From positions 496,001-560,000 of the forward strand of contig OZ244895.1 in the NCBI GenBank assembly GCA_965221555.1: 64,000 nucleotides of DNA, read 5' to 3'. Under the pieces are notes generated by a model. That model searched no databases. It was given only the letters and a program-made list of their open reading frames with translations, and was not told where the DNA came from. Positions 11,643-21,105 of the stretch are shown here, piece by piece. A program made the translations under genes and the position numbers. The DNA is from JAJEAD01 sp965221555 (GTDB lineage: Bacteria > Pseudomonadota > Gammaproteobacteria > HK1). Each line of letters opens with the position of its first letter. The first letter of the stretch is position 1.

Positions 11643-12251
11643 CTACTCCGGTGCGGTGGTGCGCATCGACTCACGCTCGGAGAACGACGCATACCACCGG
11701 GCAAGCCCCGGCCGCGCATCGCGCCACCCCTCGTCGGGGTAGCGGAAATCGAGGTAGCCGAGCGCGCAGGCCGCGGTGATCACGCCGATATCGAGCGCGC
11801 CCTCGAGCGAGGCGGCTTCCGCCTCGAGCGCGTCGAGGGAACGCCGGTACTTGCGCTTCTGATTCTCGATCCACTCCGGCCACTGTCGGGACGGCTCGCG
11901 CAGGGCGAGCTCGTAGCGCGCGCCCACGGCCGCATCGAGAATCCCGTCGCCGAGCGCCTGGCGGGTGAGCGCCGCGAAGCGCGCCTCTCGCTGGGCGGGG
12001 AACATCTTCGGGCCCTCGTTCAGGGAATCGAGATACTCGCAGATCACCCGTGAGTCGAATAGCGCGGTCCCGTCGTCAAGTACCAGCGTCGGGATCTTGC
12101 CGAGCGGATTGGACGCGAAGAGATCCGTATCGGGATTGACCGGTGTGAACACCGATTGCACCAGCTCGATCCGGGAGGCGAGACCGGTCTCCGCCGCCTG
12201 GACCCGCACCTTGCGCACGAAGGGCGACGCGATGTTGTGGAAGAGCTTCAT
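11643..12251 (-). CDS. Glutathione S-transferase family protein
   Basis: A 202-residue GST. The N-terminal thioredoxin-fold part starts MKLFHNIASPFVRKVRV, with the Ser of ASPFVRKV in the place used for glutathione activation, followed by the cis-Pro segment GKIPTLVLDDGTALFDSRVI and the glutathione-binding DSRVI motif. A helical C-terminal domain follows. It lies 24 bases upstream of lepA on the same strand. The substrate is unknown; single GSTs of this kind are common in proteobacteria. Confidence 0.88.
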   Translation of the reverse strand: MKLFHNIASPFVRKVRVQAAETGLASRIELVQSVFTPVNPDTDLFASNPLGKIPTLVLDDGTALFDSRVICEYLDSLNEGPKMFPAQREARFAALTRQALGDGILDAAVGARYELALREPSRQWPEWIENQKRKYRRSLDALEAEAASLEGALDIGVITAACALGYLDFRYPDEGWRDARPGLARWYASFSERESMRTTAPE

Positions 12252-12355
12252 GCCCGAGACTCCGAGTTTGTCCGCCGAATCGGGACGCCATCATCGCCGC
12301 GCGCGGCTCGGGACTCAATCGCCGCCGCGCATCGAGGGGCCGCGCAGGCGCCGGC

Positions 12356-14683
12356 TCAGAACATCCGAATCTGGTTGTCGGTCAACTCGGCGAAGCTGGT
12401 GTCGAGGAAGTGAAGGATGCCGTCGGCGGCGGGGGCGAGCTGGCGTTCGCGGTAGTGCTCGTAATCGGGCCGGGGCGGTGTTGCCGATCCGGCGACCGGC
12501 TCCGGTCCGTCGCGCGTTATCACGTAGCGCACGAAGCGCCCGGGGTGCGCGAGTTTGGCCGCGGCCTGCACGTGGGGCGGCATGTTGTGGATGTACTCGC
12601 TCACCGGGCGACGCAAGCGCTTTCGGTAGACGAGCTGATCGTCGAGTCGTCCCGCCCGCAGATCGTGCAGCGTTTCCCGCACGTACTCTTCGTAGGGCTC
12701 TTCCAGAAACACCCTGCGGTAGAGCTCGCGCTGAAAGGAACGCGCGAGCGGGGTCCAGTCGGTGCGCACGCTCTCAAGCCCCTTGAACACCAGGTCGAAA
12801 GCGCCATTGGTATCGCGCACCAGTCCCGCATAGCGCTTCTTGCTGCCGGTGCGTTCGCCGCGCACGGTGGGCATGAGGAAACGCAGGAAGTGGGTCTCGA
12901 ACTCGGCCTCGAGGAACGACTCGAGACGATGCTCCCTCGCAATCTCGTCCCGCCACCAGGCGTTGAGCACCTGGGCCAGCGCCTCTCCCGCGGCGGCCGC
13001 GCCGTCCGATGCGCCCCCTTCGGGCAGGAGCAGAAACAGAGAGTCGGTGTCGCCGTAGATCACGGGATAGCCCCGCGCTTCGATGAAGTCCCGGCTCTTC
13101 TGGATGATCTCGTGCCCGCGGCGGGTGATGCTGGTCGCCAGGCGCGGATCGAAGAAGCGGCAGGCGCTGGTGCCGAGCACCCCGTAGAGGGAGTTCATCA
13201 GGATCTTGACCGCCTGGGAGAGGGCGCCGTCGCCGGCCGCCTTCGCCTCCTCCCGGACGGCGCCCAGCTCCGCCACCAGGTCGGGAAGAATCGCGCCCTC
13301 CCGGGCGAAGGCGGCGCCGGCGAAGCCCGGAACCGGATCCGCCCCCGGCTCGATCAGTCCGAAGGGGTCGATCTTGAAGGTCCGGATGATGCTCGGGTAA
13401 AGGCTCTTGAAGTCGAGCAGCAGCACATCGTCGTAGAGCCCGGGCTTCGAATCGAGCACGTACCCGCCGGGACTGCCTTCGGCATCGCCCGGCGCGGCGC
13501 CGACATCGCGCGCCACGCGCCCGCGCCGGTGCAGGCGGGGCAGGTAGAGGTGGTCGAAGGCGGCGACCGAGCCGCCGAGGCGGTCCATCGCCAGCCCGGT
13601 CATCTCGGACCGGCGCATCGCGAAGTCCACGAGATGCGCGCGCTCGAAGATCTCCTCGACGAGGCGGCAGTCCTCGAGGTTGTAGCGGGCGAGCTCGACG
13701 GGATCCTCGCGGTACAGGCGGGTGATCTCCGCGAGCTTGTCGCCGCCGCCGGACAGGCGCTTTCCCCGGCCGAGCATCGCCTGCGCCACATGCCCGAGCT
13801 CGAAGCTCTCGAAGGTGCGGAAGCTGGCGCGCAGCACTTCGATGCCGTCCAGCACGACACGCCCCGGCACCCGGGCGACTCGCACCCCCGAGCGTGACTG
13901 GGGCTGCAGGATGCGGGCCCCTTCTCCGCCGCGCGCGAGCGCGAACCTGAGGCCCACCGCCTCGCAGCGCCGCTCGAGGAAGTCAAGATCGAAGTTCAGC
14001 ACGTTCCAGCCGAGAATCAGATCCGGATCGAAACTGCCCATCCATTGGAAGAAACGCGTCAGCGCCTCGCGTTCGTCCCGGCAGCGGACCAGATCGAGAT
14101 CGGGCGCATCCACGTTGCGGTCGGTGACCATGAAGACGCGGTGATGCTCTCCGGCGCACACCGCCACCGAGTAGAGGCGACCGTCGAAGCCCGAGGTCTC
14201 GATATCGAGAACGGCGTATTTGAAGCGGGGACGGAAAGCGGCACGTCTCATAACCGGGTTTCGGAACTCCAGATGGACGCCCGGTTGCCGCGCCTTGCCA
14301 CTGACCCGGAACGCGGCGCTGATGAAGCGCTCCATCAGGTAACGGTCGCTCGGTTTGAGGTCCGACTCGAAGACCGCCACGCCATGGCGGCGCAGAAGCT
14401 CGCGCGCCTCCTCCAGCGCACGCTGACGGCGGAAGTAGAGGCCGTCCACGGCCCCTCCGCCGAGATCGCGGAGCGCGAGGGATCGTCGCGTGATGTCCGG
14501 GTCCTCTGCGAGGCCCGGGGGAAGGGACGCCGCGCGCGGGATGAACGCGACCGCTCGCTCGCCCTCGATCACCACCCGGACCGGACCCGAGTCCGAGCAG
14601 CCCCAGAAGGAGAGTTCGAGCCCGGACGGGGTGTCACGCCACTGGCGCGTCAGGAGAAAGCAGTCGCGCGAGACCTCCGGCAT
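12356..14683 (-). CDS. polB: DNA polymerase II (family B)
   Basis: A 775-residue family B polymerase, matching E. coli Pol II (783). The 3'-5' exonuclease Exo I motif DIET lies at residues 160-163 and the Exo II-type segment (LGWNVLNFDLDFLERR) at about 224-239. Polymerase motif A is DFKSLYPS (424-431), motif B KILMNSLYG (493-501) and motif C YGDTDS (543-548), so all catalytic acids are present. The ATG at 14683 is chosen because homology begins at MPEVSRDCFLLTRQW; the frame is open upstream. Pol II works in translesion synthesis and restart and is SOS-induced in E. coli. No clear LexA box is visible just upstream, where a ferredoxin gene ends 40 bases away. Confidence 0.96.
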   Translation of the reverse strand: MPEVSRDCFLLTRQWRDTPSGLELSFWGCSDSGPVRVVIEGERAVAFIPRAASLPPGLAEDPDITRRSLALRDLGGGAVDGLYFRRQRALEEARELLRRHGVAVFESDLKPSDRYLMERFISAAFRVSGKARQPGVHLEFRNPVMRRAAFRPRFKYAVLDIETSGFDGRLYSVAVCAGEHHRVFMVTDRNVDAPDLDLVRCRDEREALTRFFQWMGSFDPDLILGWNVLNFDLDFLERRCEAVGLRFALARGGEGARILQPQSRSGVRVARVPGRVVLDGIEVLRASFRTFESFELGHVAQAMLGRGKRLSGGGDKLAEITRLYREDPVELARYNLEDCRLVEEIFERAHLVDFAMRRSEMTGLAMDRLGGSVAAFDHLYLPRLHRRGRVARDVGAAPGDAEGSPGGYVLDSKPGLYDDVLLLDFKSLYPSIIRTFKIDPFGLIEPGADPVPGFAGAAFAREGAILPDLVAELGAVREEAKAAGDGALSQAVKILMNSLYGVLGTSACRFFDPRLATSITRRGHEIIQKSRDFIEARGYPVIYGDTDSLFLLLPEGGASDGAAAAGEALAQVLNAWWRDEIAREHRLESFLEAEFETHFLRFLMPTVRGERTGSKKRYAGLVRDTNGAFDLVFKGLESVRTDWTPLARSFQRELYRRVFLEEPYEEYVRETLHDLRAGRLDDQLVYRKRLRRPVSEYIHNMPPHVQAAAKLAHPGRFVRYVITRDGPEPVAGSATPPRPDYEHYRERQLAPAADGILHFLDTSFAELTDNQIRMF

Positions 14684-14723
14684 CAGCCGCCGGCGTGGAG
14701 CCCGGCCGGCCGCCGCGGACCCT

Positions 14724-15122
14724 TCATGCCGAGGCGGGCAGGGGGTGCGTATGGAAGGCGTAGTCGGCGACCGGCCGGCCACCGACGAGGTGCTCCTGAA
14801 TGATGCGTTCCAGCACCTCGGGCGTGCAGCCCCGATACCACGTCCCCTCCGGATAGACCACCGCGATCGGCCCCTGCTGGCATACCCGGAGGCAGTTCGC
14901 CTTGGTGCGGTACACGGTCCCGTCGTCGACGAGGCCGAGCTCGCTCAGGCGCCGCTTGAGAAAGCTCCAGGAGTCGAGACTGTCGTCCTTCCGGGAGCAC
15001 TTGGGATCCGTCTGGTCCGCACACAGAAAGATGTGCCGCCGAACTTCTCCGATCTTCAGCTCCTCGACCTTGCGGGCCAGAAACACCGCCCGGTCGGGTA
15101 CGCGACGCGCTTTCTCACTCAC
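14724..15122 (-). CDS. Thioredoxin-like [2Fe-2S] ferredoxin
   Basis: About 132 residues (149 if the upstream start at 15176 is used). The sequence HIFLCADQTDPKC ... KANCLRVCQQGPIAVVYPEGTWY is diagnostic of the thioredoxin-fold [2Fe-2S] ferredoxins. From the GTG at 15122 the cluster ligands are Cys34, Cys42, Cys77 and Cys81 (C-x7-C ... C-x3-C). It is likely a cytoplasmic electron carrier. It sits 40 bases upstream of polB on the same strand and is probably co-transcribed. The partner enzyme is unknown and the exact start is uncertain. Confidence 0.85.
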   Translation of the reverse strand: MSEKARRVPDRAVFLARKVEELKIGEVRRHIFLCADQTDPKCSRKDDSLDSWSFLKRRLSELGLVDDGTVYRTKANCLRVCQQGPIAVVYPEGTWYRGCTPEVLERIIQEHLVGGRPVADYAFHTHPLPASA

Positions 15123-15392
15123 TTTCGAGCCGGTCTCCGCATCTCGGGGCGGAGCGCATTCTACACGCCCGACCACCGCTGCCGGCTGAGCGGGCGGCGA
15201 AGCTTGCGCGCGCCTCCATGCGTTTCGCCATCATGGCGCCCCGCCCCCGGAAAGCTGCCGGAGACCGGTGACGAGGCGCGTCCTGCCCGCCAATCGGCGC
15301 GATGTGGCAGTCCACCCGCGCTGGCGACAGGGCCTCGCCCCGGACGGGGCCGGGTGCGTTATCCGCGGTCTTGCGCAGGCGGGGGACCCGAC

Positions 15393-15887
15393 TCAATCGA
15401 TGTCGAGGGCGGCGCGCAGCGCAACCACCGCCGGACCATTGATGAAGTACTTGCCGCGGGTGTAGACCTGTCGCTGCTCACTCCACTTCCAGTCCGATTT
15501 TCGCCAGGTAATCAGCCAGGCATCGTGATTGCCGGTCACGGTACGTACCCGTAGTTCGATCCAGGCAATCTGGCGCCCGAGGTTCTCGACCTTGGTGTGT
15601 CCGGTCGCCTTCAGGAGTTCGCGGAAAGTGGCGGCGCCCCGCTTGCCGTCATACCGTTCCGCGAAGGCGCGCAACAGGTTGCGCGCGCTCTCCGGCATGC
15701 CATGCAGGAGGTGCTGCGCCTCTTCTTCCGTCAGGGGATAGGACTGCGTCCCATCGGGCTCCCATTCGAGCGCCGCATAGCGCTCGCGCGCCTCCTCGAC
15801 CTCCGCGGCCATCACTTGCAGAAGCTCGCGCCGCGTCGACGGACTCAGTTGCCGCAGGTGCCGCTCCTCGATGACGAACATGACCAT
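15393..15887 (-). CDS. Hypothetical protein, 164 aa
   Basis: A soluble, charged 164-residue protein starting MVMFVIEERHLRQLSPSTRRE, with no signal peptide or membrane helix. The first part is helical and acidic (EVEEARERYAALEWEPDG). The second contains a motif-like stretch GKRGAATFRELLKATG followed by Trp-rich segments (IAWIELRV, WLITWRKSDWKWSEQ). I do not recognise the family. The length and residue usage look like a real gene, and it lies alone between the ferredoxin gene and the metallo-hydrolase gene on the same strand. The ATG at 15887 is preferred over an upstream in-frame start. Confidence 0.65.
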   Translation of the reverse strand: MVMFVIEERHLRQLSPSTRRELLQVMAAEVEEARERYAALEWEPDGTQSYPLTEEEAQHLLHGMPESARNLLRAFAERYDGKRGAATFRELLKATGHTKVENLGRQIAWIELRVRTVTGNHDAWLITWRKSDWKWSEQRQVYTRGKYFINGPAVVALRAALDID

Positions 15888-15959
15888 GGGGGATGTCCTC
15901 GAAGACCCGGGGGGATTATGCACCAGGGCGCTTGCGCGCCGGCTCTCTCACCGGTCGCG

Positions 15960-16862
15960 TCAGTCCACCGCGCGATAGCGTGCGTCCACTGCGAGAGTGT
16001 CCGCACAGGTCGCCCGCCCTTCCTCGACCAGGTAGAGGAGCGCGGCGAAGACCTGGCGCGCGGCGGCGGGATGCATCGAAAGCGGCAGATCCCGGTAGAT
16101 GAGCGGCACCATGTCCGCCACGCGTTCGGTCCCCGCGCGCAGACACTGCACGATCTGGTCGAAGCGCTCCATCCGGTGCGCGATGCACGCGCGGACGAAG
16201 GCCTGGGGGTCGGGAATGCCGGGACCGTGGGTCGGCCAGTAGCGGGCGTCGTCACCGTCGAGCAGGCGCGAAAGGCTTCGAAGATAATCTCCCATGTCGC
16301 CATCGGGGGGAGAGACGATGGTGGTGCTCCACCCCATGACGTGGTCTCCGCTGAACAGCGAGCCTTCCTCGCGCAACCGGTAGCAGATGTGGTTGGACGT
16401 ATGGCCCGGGGTGTGCACGCACTCCACCGACCAGTCCTCTCCCCGCACGATATCGCCGTCGCGCACTTCCACATCGGGCACGAAGTCCCGGTCCGCGCCT
16501 TCTTCCACCGATTCGCCGCGCTCGAAGCGCCCGGCGCCGTGCGGCCCGAACCCGTAGCTCGGTGCGCCCGTGCGCGCCTTCAGCGCGCGGGTCGCGGGAG
16601 AGTGATCGAGGTGGGTGTGGGTCACCAGGATGTGGGTGATGCGCTCGCCCCGCGTCGCGGCGAGAATCGCGTCGACATGCGGGGCAAGGTCGGGGCCGGG
16701 GTCGACCACCGCGACCCGGCCGGCGCCGATGATGTAGGTGCCGGTGCCGTGATAGGTGAAGGCGCCGGGATTGGCGGCGACCACCCGGCGGATCATCGGG
16801 CTCACGCGCTTGACGGACCCGTACTCGACCGCTTCCTCCCGGTGAAAGGGGATCGTTACCAC
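15960..16862 (-). CDS. Metallo-beta-lactamase-fold hydrolase
   Basis: About 300 residues of the LACTB2-like branch of the metallo-beta-lactamase fold. The zinc motif THTHLDHS (residues 81-88, HxHxDH) is intact, followed by PGHTSNHICY and SGDHVMGWSTT, which supply the later His and Asp ligands, and a C-terminal winged-helix-like segment. Family members of this branch hydrolyse esters, thioesters or nucleic acids; the substrate is not readable. The GTG at 16862 is chosen because homologues begin near TIPFHREEAVEYG, but the frame is open to 17045 inside a repeat element, so the start is uncertain. Confidence 0.87.
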   Translation of the reverse strand: MVTIPFHREEAVEYGSVKRVSPMIRRVVAANPGAFTYHGTGTYIIGAGRVAVVDPGPDLAPHVDAILAATRGERITHILVTHTHLDHSPATRALKARTGAPSYGFGPHGAGRFERGESVEEGADRDFVPDVEVRDGDIVRGEDWSVECVHTPGHTSNHICYRLREEGSLFSGDHVMGWSTTIVSPPDGDMGDYLRSLSRLLDGDDARYWPTHGPGIPDPQAFVRACIAHRMERFDQIVQCLRAGTERVADMVPLIYRDLPLSMHPAAARQVFAALLYLVEEGRATCADTLAVDARYRAVD

Positions 16863-17036
16863 GATCGACTCGGCGCGGCGCGGCGGCCGGAACCGGACGC
16901 TGCCGGCTCTCGATTGCGTGGGAATGACGATTCGTGGCGCCGGGCCTGGCGCGCCCCGGGCGCTGCGGCGCGACGACGAAACGCAACGCCGACCTTCGCG
17001 GCGCCGCGCATTGCGTGGTCCGAGCGCACCGGGGTC

Positions 17037-17219
17037 GACCCGCATGTTTCACCGATTTTCGTCACGAGGGAGCCAAGATGCCGTGATAGCCGGAAGCACG
17101 GACCGAAAGACGCTGAAGTCGTAGCCGACACGAAGTCGTTGCGGCGCGACGGAGGGAGGCCCGCTATCACGAGCAGATTGGCATCCGCGAGTTGAGAAAT
17201 CGGTGAAATTTGCGGGTCA
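17037..17219. repeat. Dispersed inverted-repeat element, copy A
   Basis: A 183-bp element. The left end reads ACCCGCATGTTTCACCGATT and the right end is its imperfect inverse (AATCGGTGAAATTTGCGGGT). Inner parts of the arms also pair (GAGCCAAGATGCC against GGCATCCGCG region). Shared core words are CACGGACCGAAAGACGCTG and GTAGCCGACACGAAGTCGTT. Its last three bases, read on the minus strand, are the TGA stop of the PQQ-type sugar dehydrogenase gene. The 354-bp gap before the metallo-hydrolase gene otherwise holds nothing I recognise. Confidence 0.85.
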
Positions 17220-18476
17220 AGGAGTGCGACGCATGCGGAAGAGTCCGTTCACGCCCTGATCGCTCGTGAAGTAGAGGGCGCCGTCGGGGCCGAACGCAAC
17301 GCCCACCGGCCGCGCCCAGCGGCGTCCGTCCGGCAACTGGAAGCCGGTGACGAGGTCGTCCACCCGGCGAGGCTTCCCCTCTTCGAAGCGGACCACCACC
17401 AGCTTGGGATGCCGACGGGTGCCGGGGTCCCCCGCATAGCCCCCGCTCGGCGAAGTGGCCCAGGAGCCACGCAGGGCGACCACCGCATCCCCGGTGAAGC
17501 GCTCGTCCAGGGCCCCGGGACCGACGAAGGCCACCGCCATCGGGGCGTTGCGGGCGGGAAAGGTCGCCGCCGGAGGCTGCGGCTCGCCCACGGGCGGATC
17601 GCTCTCGATACAGGGGTCGCGAACGACGCGCTCGCCGTCGAAGTGATACCACGGCATCCCATGGAAGGAGCCGGCCCGGATGTGGCTGAAGTACTCCGGG
17701 GGAAGCTCGAATCCGAGATGGTCCGGACCGTTGTTGCTCGCGAACATCTCGCCGGTCTCCGGGTGCCAGTCGAAGCCCACCGGATTGCGCAGGCCCGAAG
17801 CGAACGCCGACCATCGGATCGCGTCCTCCCCTTCCTCCAGCACGAGTATGCCGCCACGGCGGCGCTCGAAGGGATACTCGGCGCCGAGATATTCGTCCGA
17901 GCAGTTGCCCCGAATGCCAAGGCTCGCGTAGATGCGCTGATTCGGGCCGACGCGCACGGTGCGGGAGTTGTGGCCCCCTCCGCCCGGAAGCGCCGCGAGC
18001 AGGGCGAGATCCCGCGCCACCAGTCTTCGCTGGCCCATCTCCCAGGGCGCCCGATAGACGCCGTCGGTGCGGGCGATGAGGATCTCTCCCTCGCGAAACG
18101 CGACGCTGTGCGGGTAGCCGTCGAGCGCCACCAGCACGTCGGCTTCCCGATAGGGCGCCTCGAAGCGGTACACGTTCCCCGAACGGGATCCCGCGAAGAG
18201 ATCATCGCCCGGGGCGAAGGTCAGCAGGCGAGGGGCTTGGAGATCGCCGTTCAGCAGCTCGATCTCGTAACCGCGCGGCAGCGTGACGGGAAGCTCGGCG
18301 CCCATCACCCGCAGGGCGCTCGTGCGGTACTCGATCGCCGGGATTTCCGCTCGGGGTTGCGGGACGAGGGGCAAGAACGAGAAGAGCGCAACCGGAAGGG
18401 CAAGCAACGCCCGACCGCGGCTCGCCCCCGAGCGCCGGCCCGGGTCGCGCACTCGCCGGTCCTTGCCCCGCAACAT
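17217..18476 (-). CDS. PQQ-dependent sugar dehydrogenase family protein (exported)
   Basis: About 419 residues with an N-terminal signal sequence (LLALPVALFSFLPL, cleavage probably after PRAEI) and a six-bladed beta-propeller of the soluble glucose/L-sorbosone dehydrogenase type. Recognisable repeats include GGGGHNSRTVRVGPNQRIYASLGIRGNC, GLRNPVGFDWHPETGEMFASNNGPD and RWARPVGVAFGPDGALYFTSDQ. Members oxidise aldoses with PQQ in the periplasm; no PQQ synthesis genes are in the window. The stop codon is made of the terminal bases of repeat copy A. The ATG at 18476 is chosen because it places the signal peptide at a normal distance; the frame is open to 18587. Confidence 0.85.
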   Translation of the reverse strand: MLRGKDRRVRDPGRRSGASRGRALLALPVALFSFLPLVPQPRAEIPAIEYRTSALRVMGAELPVTLPRGYEIELLNGDLQAPRLLTFAPGDDLFAGSRSGNVYRFEAPYREADVLVALDGYPHSVAFREGEILIARTDGVYRAPWEMGQRRLVARDLALLAALPGGGGHNSRTVRVGPNQRIYASLGIRGNCSDEYLGAEYPFERRRGGILVLEEGEDAIRWSAFASGLRNPVGFDWHPETGEMFASNNGPDHLGFELPPEYFSHIRAGSFHGMPWYHFDGERVVRDPCIESDPPVGEPQPPAATFPARNAPMAVAFVGPGALDERFTGDAVVALRGSWATSPSGGYAGDPGTRRHPKLVVVRFEEGKPRRVDDLVTGFQLPDGRRWARPVGVAFGPDGALYFTSDQGVNGLFRMRRTP

Positions 18477-18918
18477 CACGCCGACTCTCGGGAGCTTCGG
18501 GCGCCAGGATGCCCCGACGTGGCGCTGCGCGACCAGGCCCGCGGCGTGCGCCTTCACCGCGGGAAGGTATGGCGAAATGCGTGGCAAGTGCGCGGCAAAC
18601 CGGGAGGAAAAGATGCAATGTCACAGGCATTTTGCAACGTTCGGGCGGGATTGGCGAACGAGCGCGGCACCCGCACCCGCCTCCCCGGGGCCGTGTTTCG
18701 CTGGCCGGGACCAGGCCCCTCGCCCCAGAGTCCCTTCCGGCGGGCGCTCGGACGGTACCGGCTCGCTTCCTGCCGCCGCCCCGCGCGAGACGTCCGCGGG
18801 CGTCCCGATTCCGGGAAGACCTGCCATGGCTTTTCCGCTACGCTTCGCCGTCGTGGGTAACACGGTGGGCGCCGACGCGGCCCGTGGAAGTCATGACTCT
18901 TACCGGGGAGTAACTCGA
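18477..18918. other. 442-bp divergent intergenic region
   Basis: The region separates the minus-strand sugar dehydrogenase gene from the plus-strand coiled-coil gene, so it should hold both promoters. An AT-richer patch around 18610-18650 (ATGCAATGTCACAGGCATTT) is the likeliest place. I could not fix -35 and -10 boxes with confidence. No gene is supported here. Confidence 0.4.
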
Positions 18919-21105
18919 GTGACGTGTTTGACACCGGCGAACGCGCATCCCGCCAGGACTCGAACCCGCCGCCGTTTCCTTCGAACGAGGGGGCGCAGCG
19001 CCTGGAGGCGGTGCCTCGCGCCGGCGCTTGCCGCATGCGCGCTCGGAGTCGAAGCGACCACCGTCGCGCAAGACTCCGATGTCCGACCCATCTACTACGC
19101 GATGCTGGAGGCGGTCGAATCGGGCTTCGGCGTCCACTCCGAGCGGATGGAGGAGGTCTACCGTACGTTCCGGGAGACCCTCGATGAACATGCCTCCCGG
19201 GAACTTCGAAGCCTGGAGAAGCAGCGAGCGGAGATCGAGCGCGTAAGCCGCGCCGTGGACGCCGGCTTCGAAGCGGAACGCGCCGAGCTCAACGCGCGCA
19301 TCGAAGACCACAACGAGACCGCGGCACGGCTCGAGACCGACATTGCCGGAAGCTCCGCCGCCATCGAATCCTACCGGAAGGCATACGAAATCGTGCTCGC
19401 CGAGCTGCGGGCCGCTCGGGCCCTCTATCGCGAACTCGACGCCGAAGTCCAGGCGCGAAGAGAGGCCCTGAACGCCGCCACCGAAGCCTACCGCAGCGGT
19501 ACCAGCGAAGACGCCCGGGAGATCGCCCGACTCGAGAATGACTATCGCCGCTTCGCGTCCCGGACGCGCGATGCACTGCAAAAGCGCGAAACGGCGCTGC
19601 GCAACGAGCGCGAGTCTCTGCGTACCTGGCTCCGGGACGAAGCCGAAGAGCTCGAGCGGGCCGCTCGGGAGCTCGAGCCGATGGCGAAACGATACACCGC
19701 CCTCGAAGAAGACCACGACCGCTTGCAAAGGGACCTCAATCAGCGCATCGAGGTCTACCACGAACAGGTGCGCGCCGCGGGTGGCGATGACGCGCAGAGT
19801 GACGAGGCCGCCACACTCGAAGATGAGATCGACGAGCACCGGGAATCGCTCCAGGTGCTTCGCGATCAGGCGGCCGGCCTCGCCGTCGACTTCATGAAAC
19901 GCCGCGCCGCGCTCGAAGCCGGGCACGAGGCACTCGAAGAGGAACTACGCGAACGCAGGGCGGCGCTACACCAGCGCGGCGAGGAGCTGCGTGCGGAGCA
20001 GCGTGATGGCGACGCACGGATGAAGTCGCGGCACGCCGAGGTGCAAGCCCGGATTGAGACGATCGAAAATCGCGTCCGCGCTCACCTCGCCACGCTTCGC
20101 GAAGAAGTCGATATGGCGGAGCGAAGACTCGATGAGGAGTTCGGGCCCGATCCCGAGGCCCTGCACTCCGCGGCAACCGAATGGACCGCTTCGCTCGATC
20201 CCGCTCTTCTCTACGATGCGACGGGCGCGGCGCGTTTCGACCCTTTGCCACTTCGCAGCGCCGCAATCTACCAGGCGGTCGACGCCGTGCGCCGGCTTGA
20301 GAGCGAAGCGCAGAGCGCGTTCGGCTTGCGACTGGCGCAGGCGCAACGCCAACGCACGCGTATCGATCGGGCGAGGCAGGACCTCATCGAGCGGCAAGAA
20401 GCCTTCGCGGCCAGGCACGCCGAGCTGCAAGATCGATGGAGCGCGCGATTCGAAGCCGTGAACGAGGAACTGGAACTCCTTCGAGATGCGCTCGACGCCT
20501 GGTTCGATGGAAAGCTCTCTCTGCTCGGATTCGAGCTTCAGGCTCTGCAGGGAGCGCTGCTCGACGCGCTGGGCACCCCCGCCACGGCGCAGCCACCATC
20601 CGTTGAACGGGATCGCCTGCTCCAGTCGGTAACGGAAAGTGCGACAAGACTCAAGGGTCTGATCGACCTCGACTCGGCGCACGCGCACGGCGCCTCCCTG
20701 GTGGAGACCTTCGCCACGACGGGCGCGAGCCACGACCCGAACACGCCGGACATTCCATGGGAGCGCCCGAGCGCCGACTCATCCCCCCAGGACGGCGCGG
20801 CCGAAGAGCGCTTGCTTGAGGGTGAGGACAAACGCCGCTTTCTCGCCGCCTGGTACGGGCGCCTCGACGCAACCGGAACCTTCGATCCACTCCTGCAGCG
20901 TCTTGCCCAAGACTTACCCTCACACTCCGCCGCGCATCTTCGCAACGCGCTGCGTGGCCTCTTCGATACGGGCTTGCACGAGGCCGGCGACATCGTGGGT
21001 CTTGAGGGGACGCAGGGCGCAAGCACCTACCAGATCCGAATGCTCGACCGCAGCTACTGGATCCATCCCGACGGCCACCCGCGGCTCGTGCCCTCCGAAG
21101 GGTAG
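18919..21105 (+). CDS. Large exported coiled-coil protein of unknown function
   Basis: A 728-residue protein starting at GTG 18919, with a GGGGAG ribosome-binding site eight bases upstream. The N-terminus is very arginine-rich, includes TRRRFLR (residues 16-22), which resembles a twin-arginine motif, and is followed by a short hydrophobic stretch LAPALAACALGV containing a possible lipobox (LAAC, Cys40). Residues about 60-560 are almost continuous Glu/Arg/Ala heptad-like coiled-coil. The C-terminal 120 residues are different: an acidic linker, then FLAAWYGRLDATGTFDPLLQ and a domain ending YQIRMLDRSYWIHPDGHPRL. No known family is recognised. It looks like an envelope scaffold or tether. Export is inferred from the N-terminus only. 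Confidence 0.75.
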   Translation: MTCLTPANAHPARTRTRRRFLRTRGRSAWRRCLAPALAACALGVEATTVAQDSDVRPIYYAMLEAVESGFGVHSERMEEVYRTFRETLDEHASRELRSLEKQRAEIERVSRAVDAGFEAERAELNARIEDHNETAARLETDIAGSSAAIESYRKAYEIVLAELRAARALYRELDAEVQARREALNAATEAYRSGTSEDAREIARLENDYRRFASRTRDALQKRETALRNERESLRTWLRDEAEELERAARELEPMAKRYTALEEDHDRLQRDLNQRIEVYHEQVRAAGGDDAQSDEAATLEDEIDEHRESLQVLRDQAAGLAVDFMKRRAALEAGHEALEEELRERRAALHQRGEELRAEQRDGDARMKSRHAEVQARIETIENRVRAHLATLREEVDMAERRLDEEFGPDPEALHSAATEWTASLDPALLYDATGAARFDPLPLRSAAIYQAVDAVRRLESEAQSAFGLRLAQAQRQRTRIDRARQDLIERQEAFAARHAELQDRWSARFEAVNEELELLRDALDAWFDGKLSLLGFELQALQGALLDALGTPATAQPPSVERDRLLQSVTESATRLKGLIDLDSAHAHGASLVETFATTGASHDPNTPDIPWERPSADSSPQDGAAEERLLEGEDKRRFLAAWYGRLDATGTFDPLLQRLAQDLPSHSAAHLRNALRGLFDTGLHEAGDIVGLEGTQGASTYQIRMLDRSYWIHPDGHPRLVPSEG

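Noticed and set aside
15210..15275. Sequence GCCATCATGGCGCCC as another repeat remnant.
   Set aside because: Only a short GC-rich word matches, and no terminal sequence is present.
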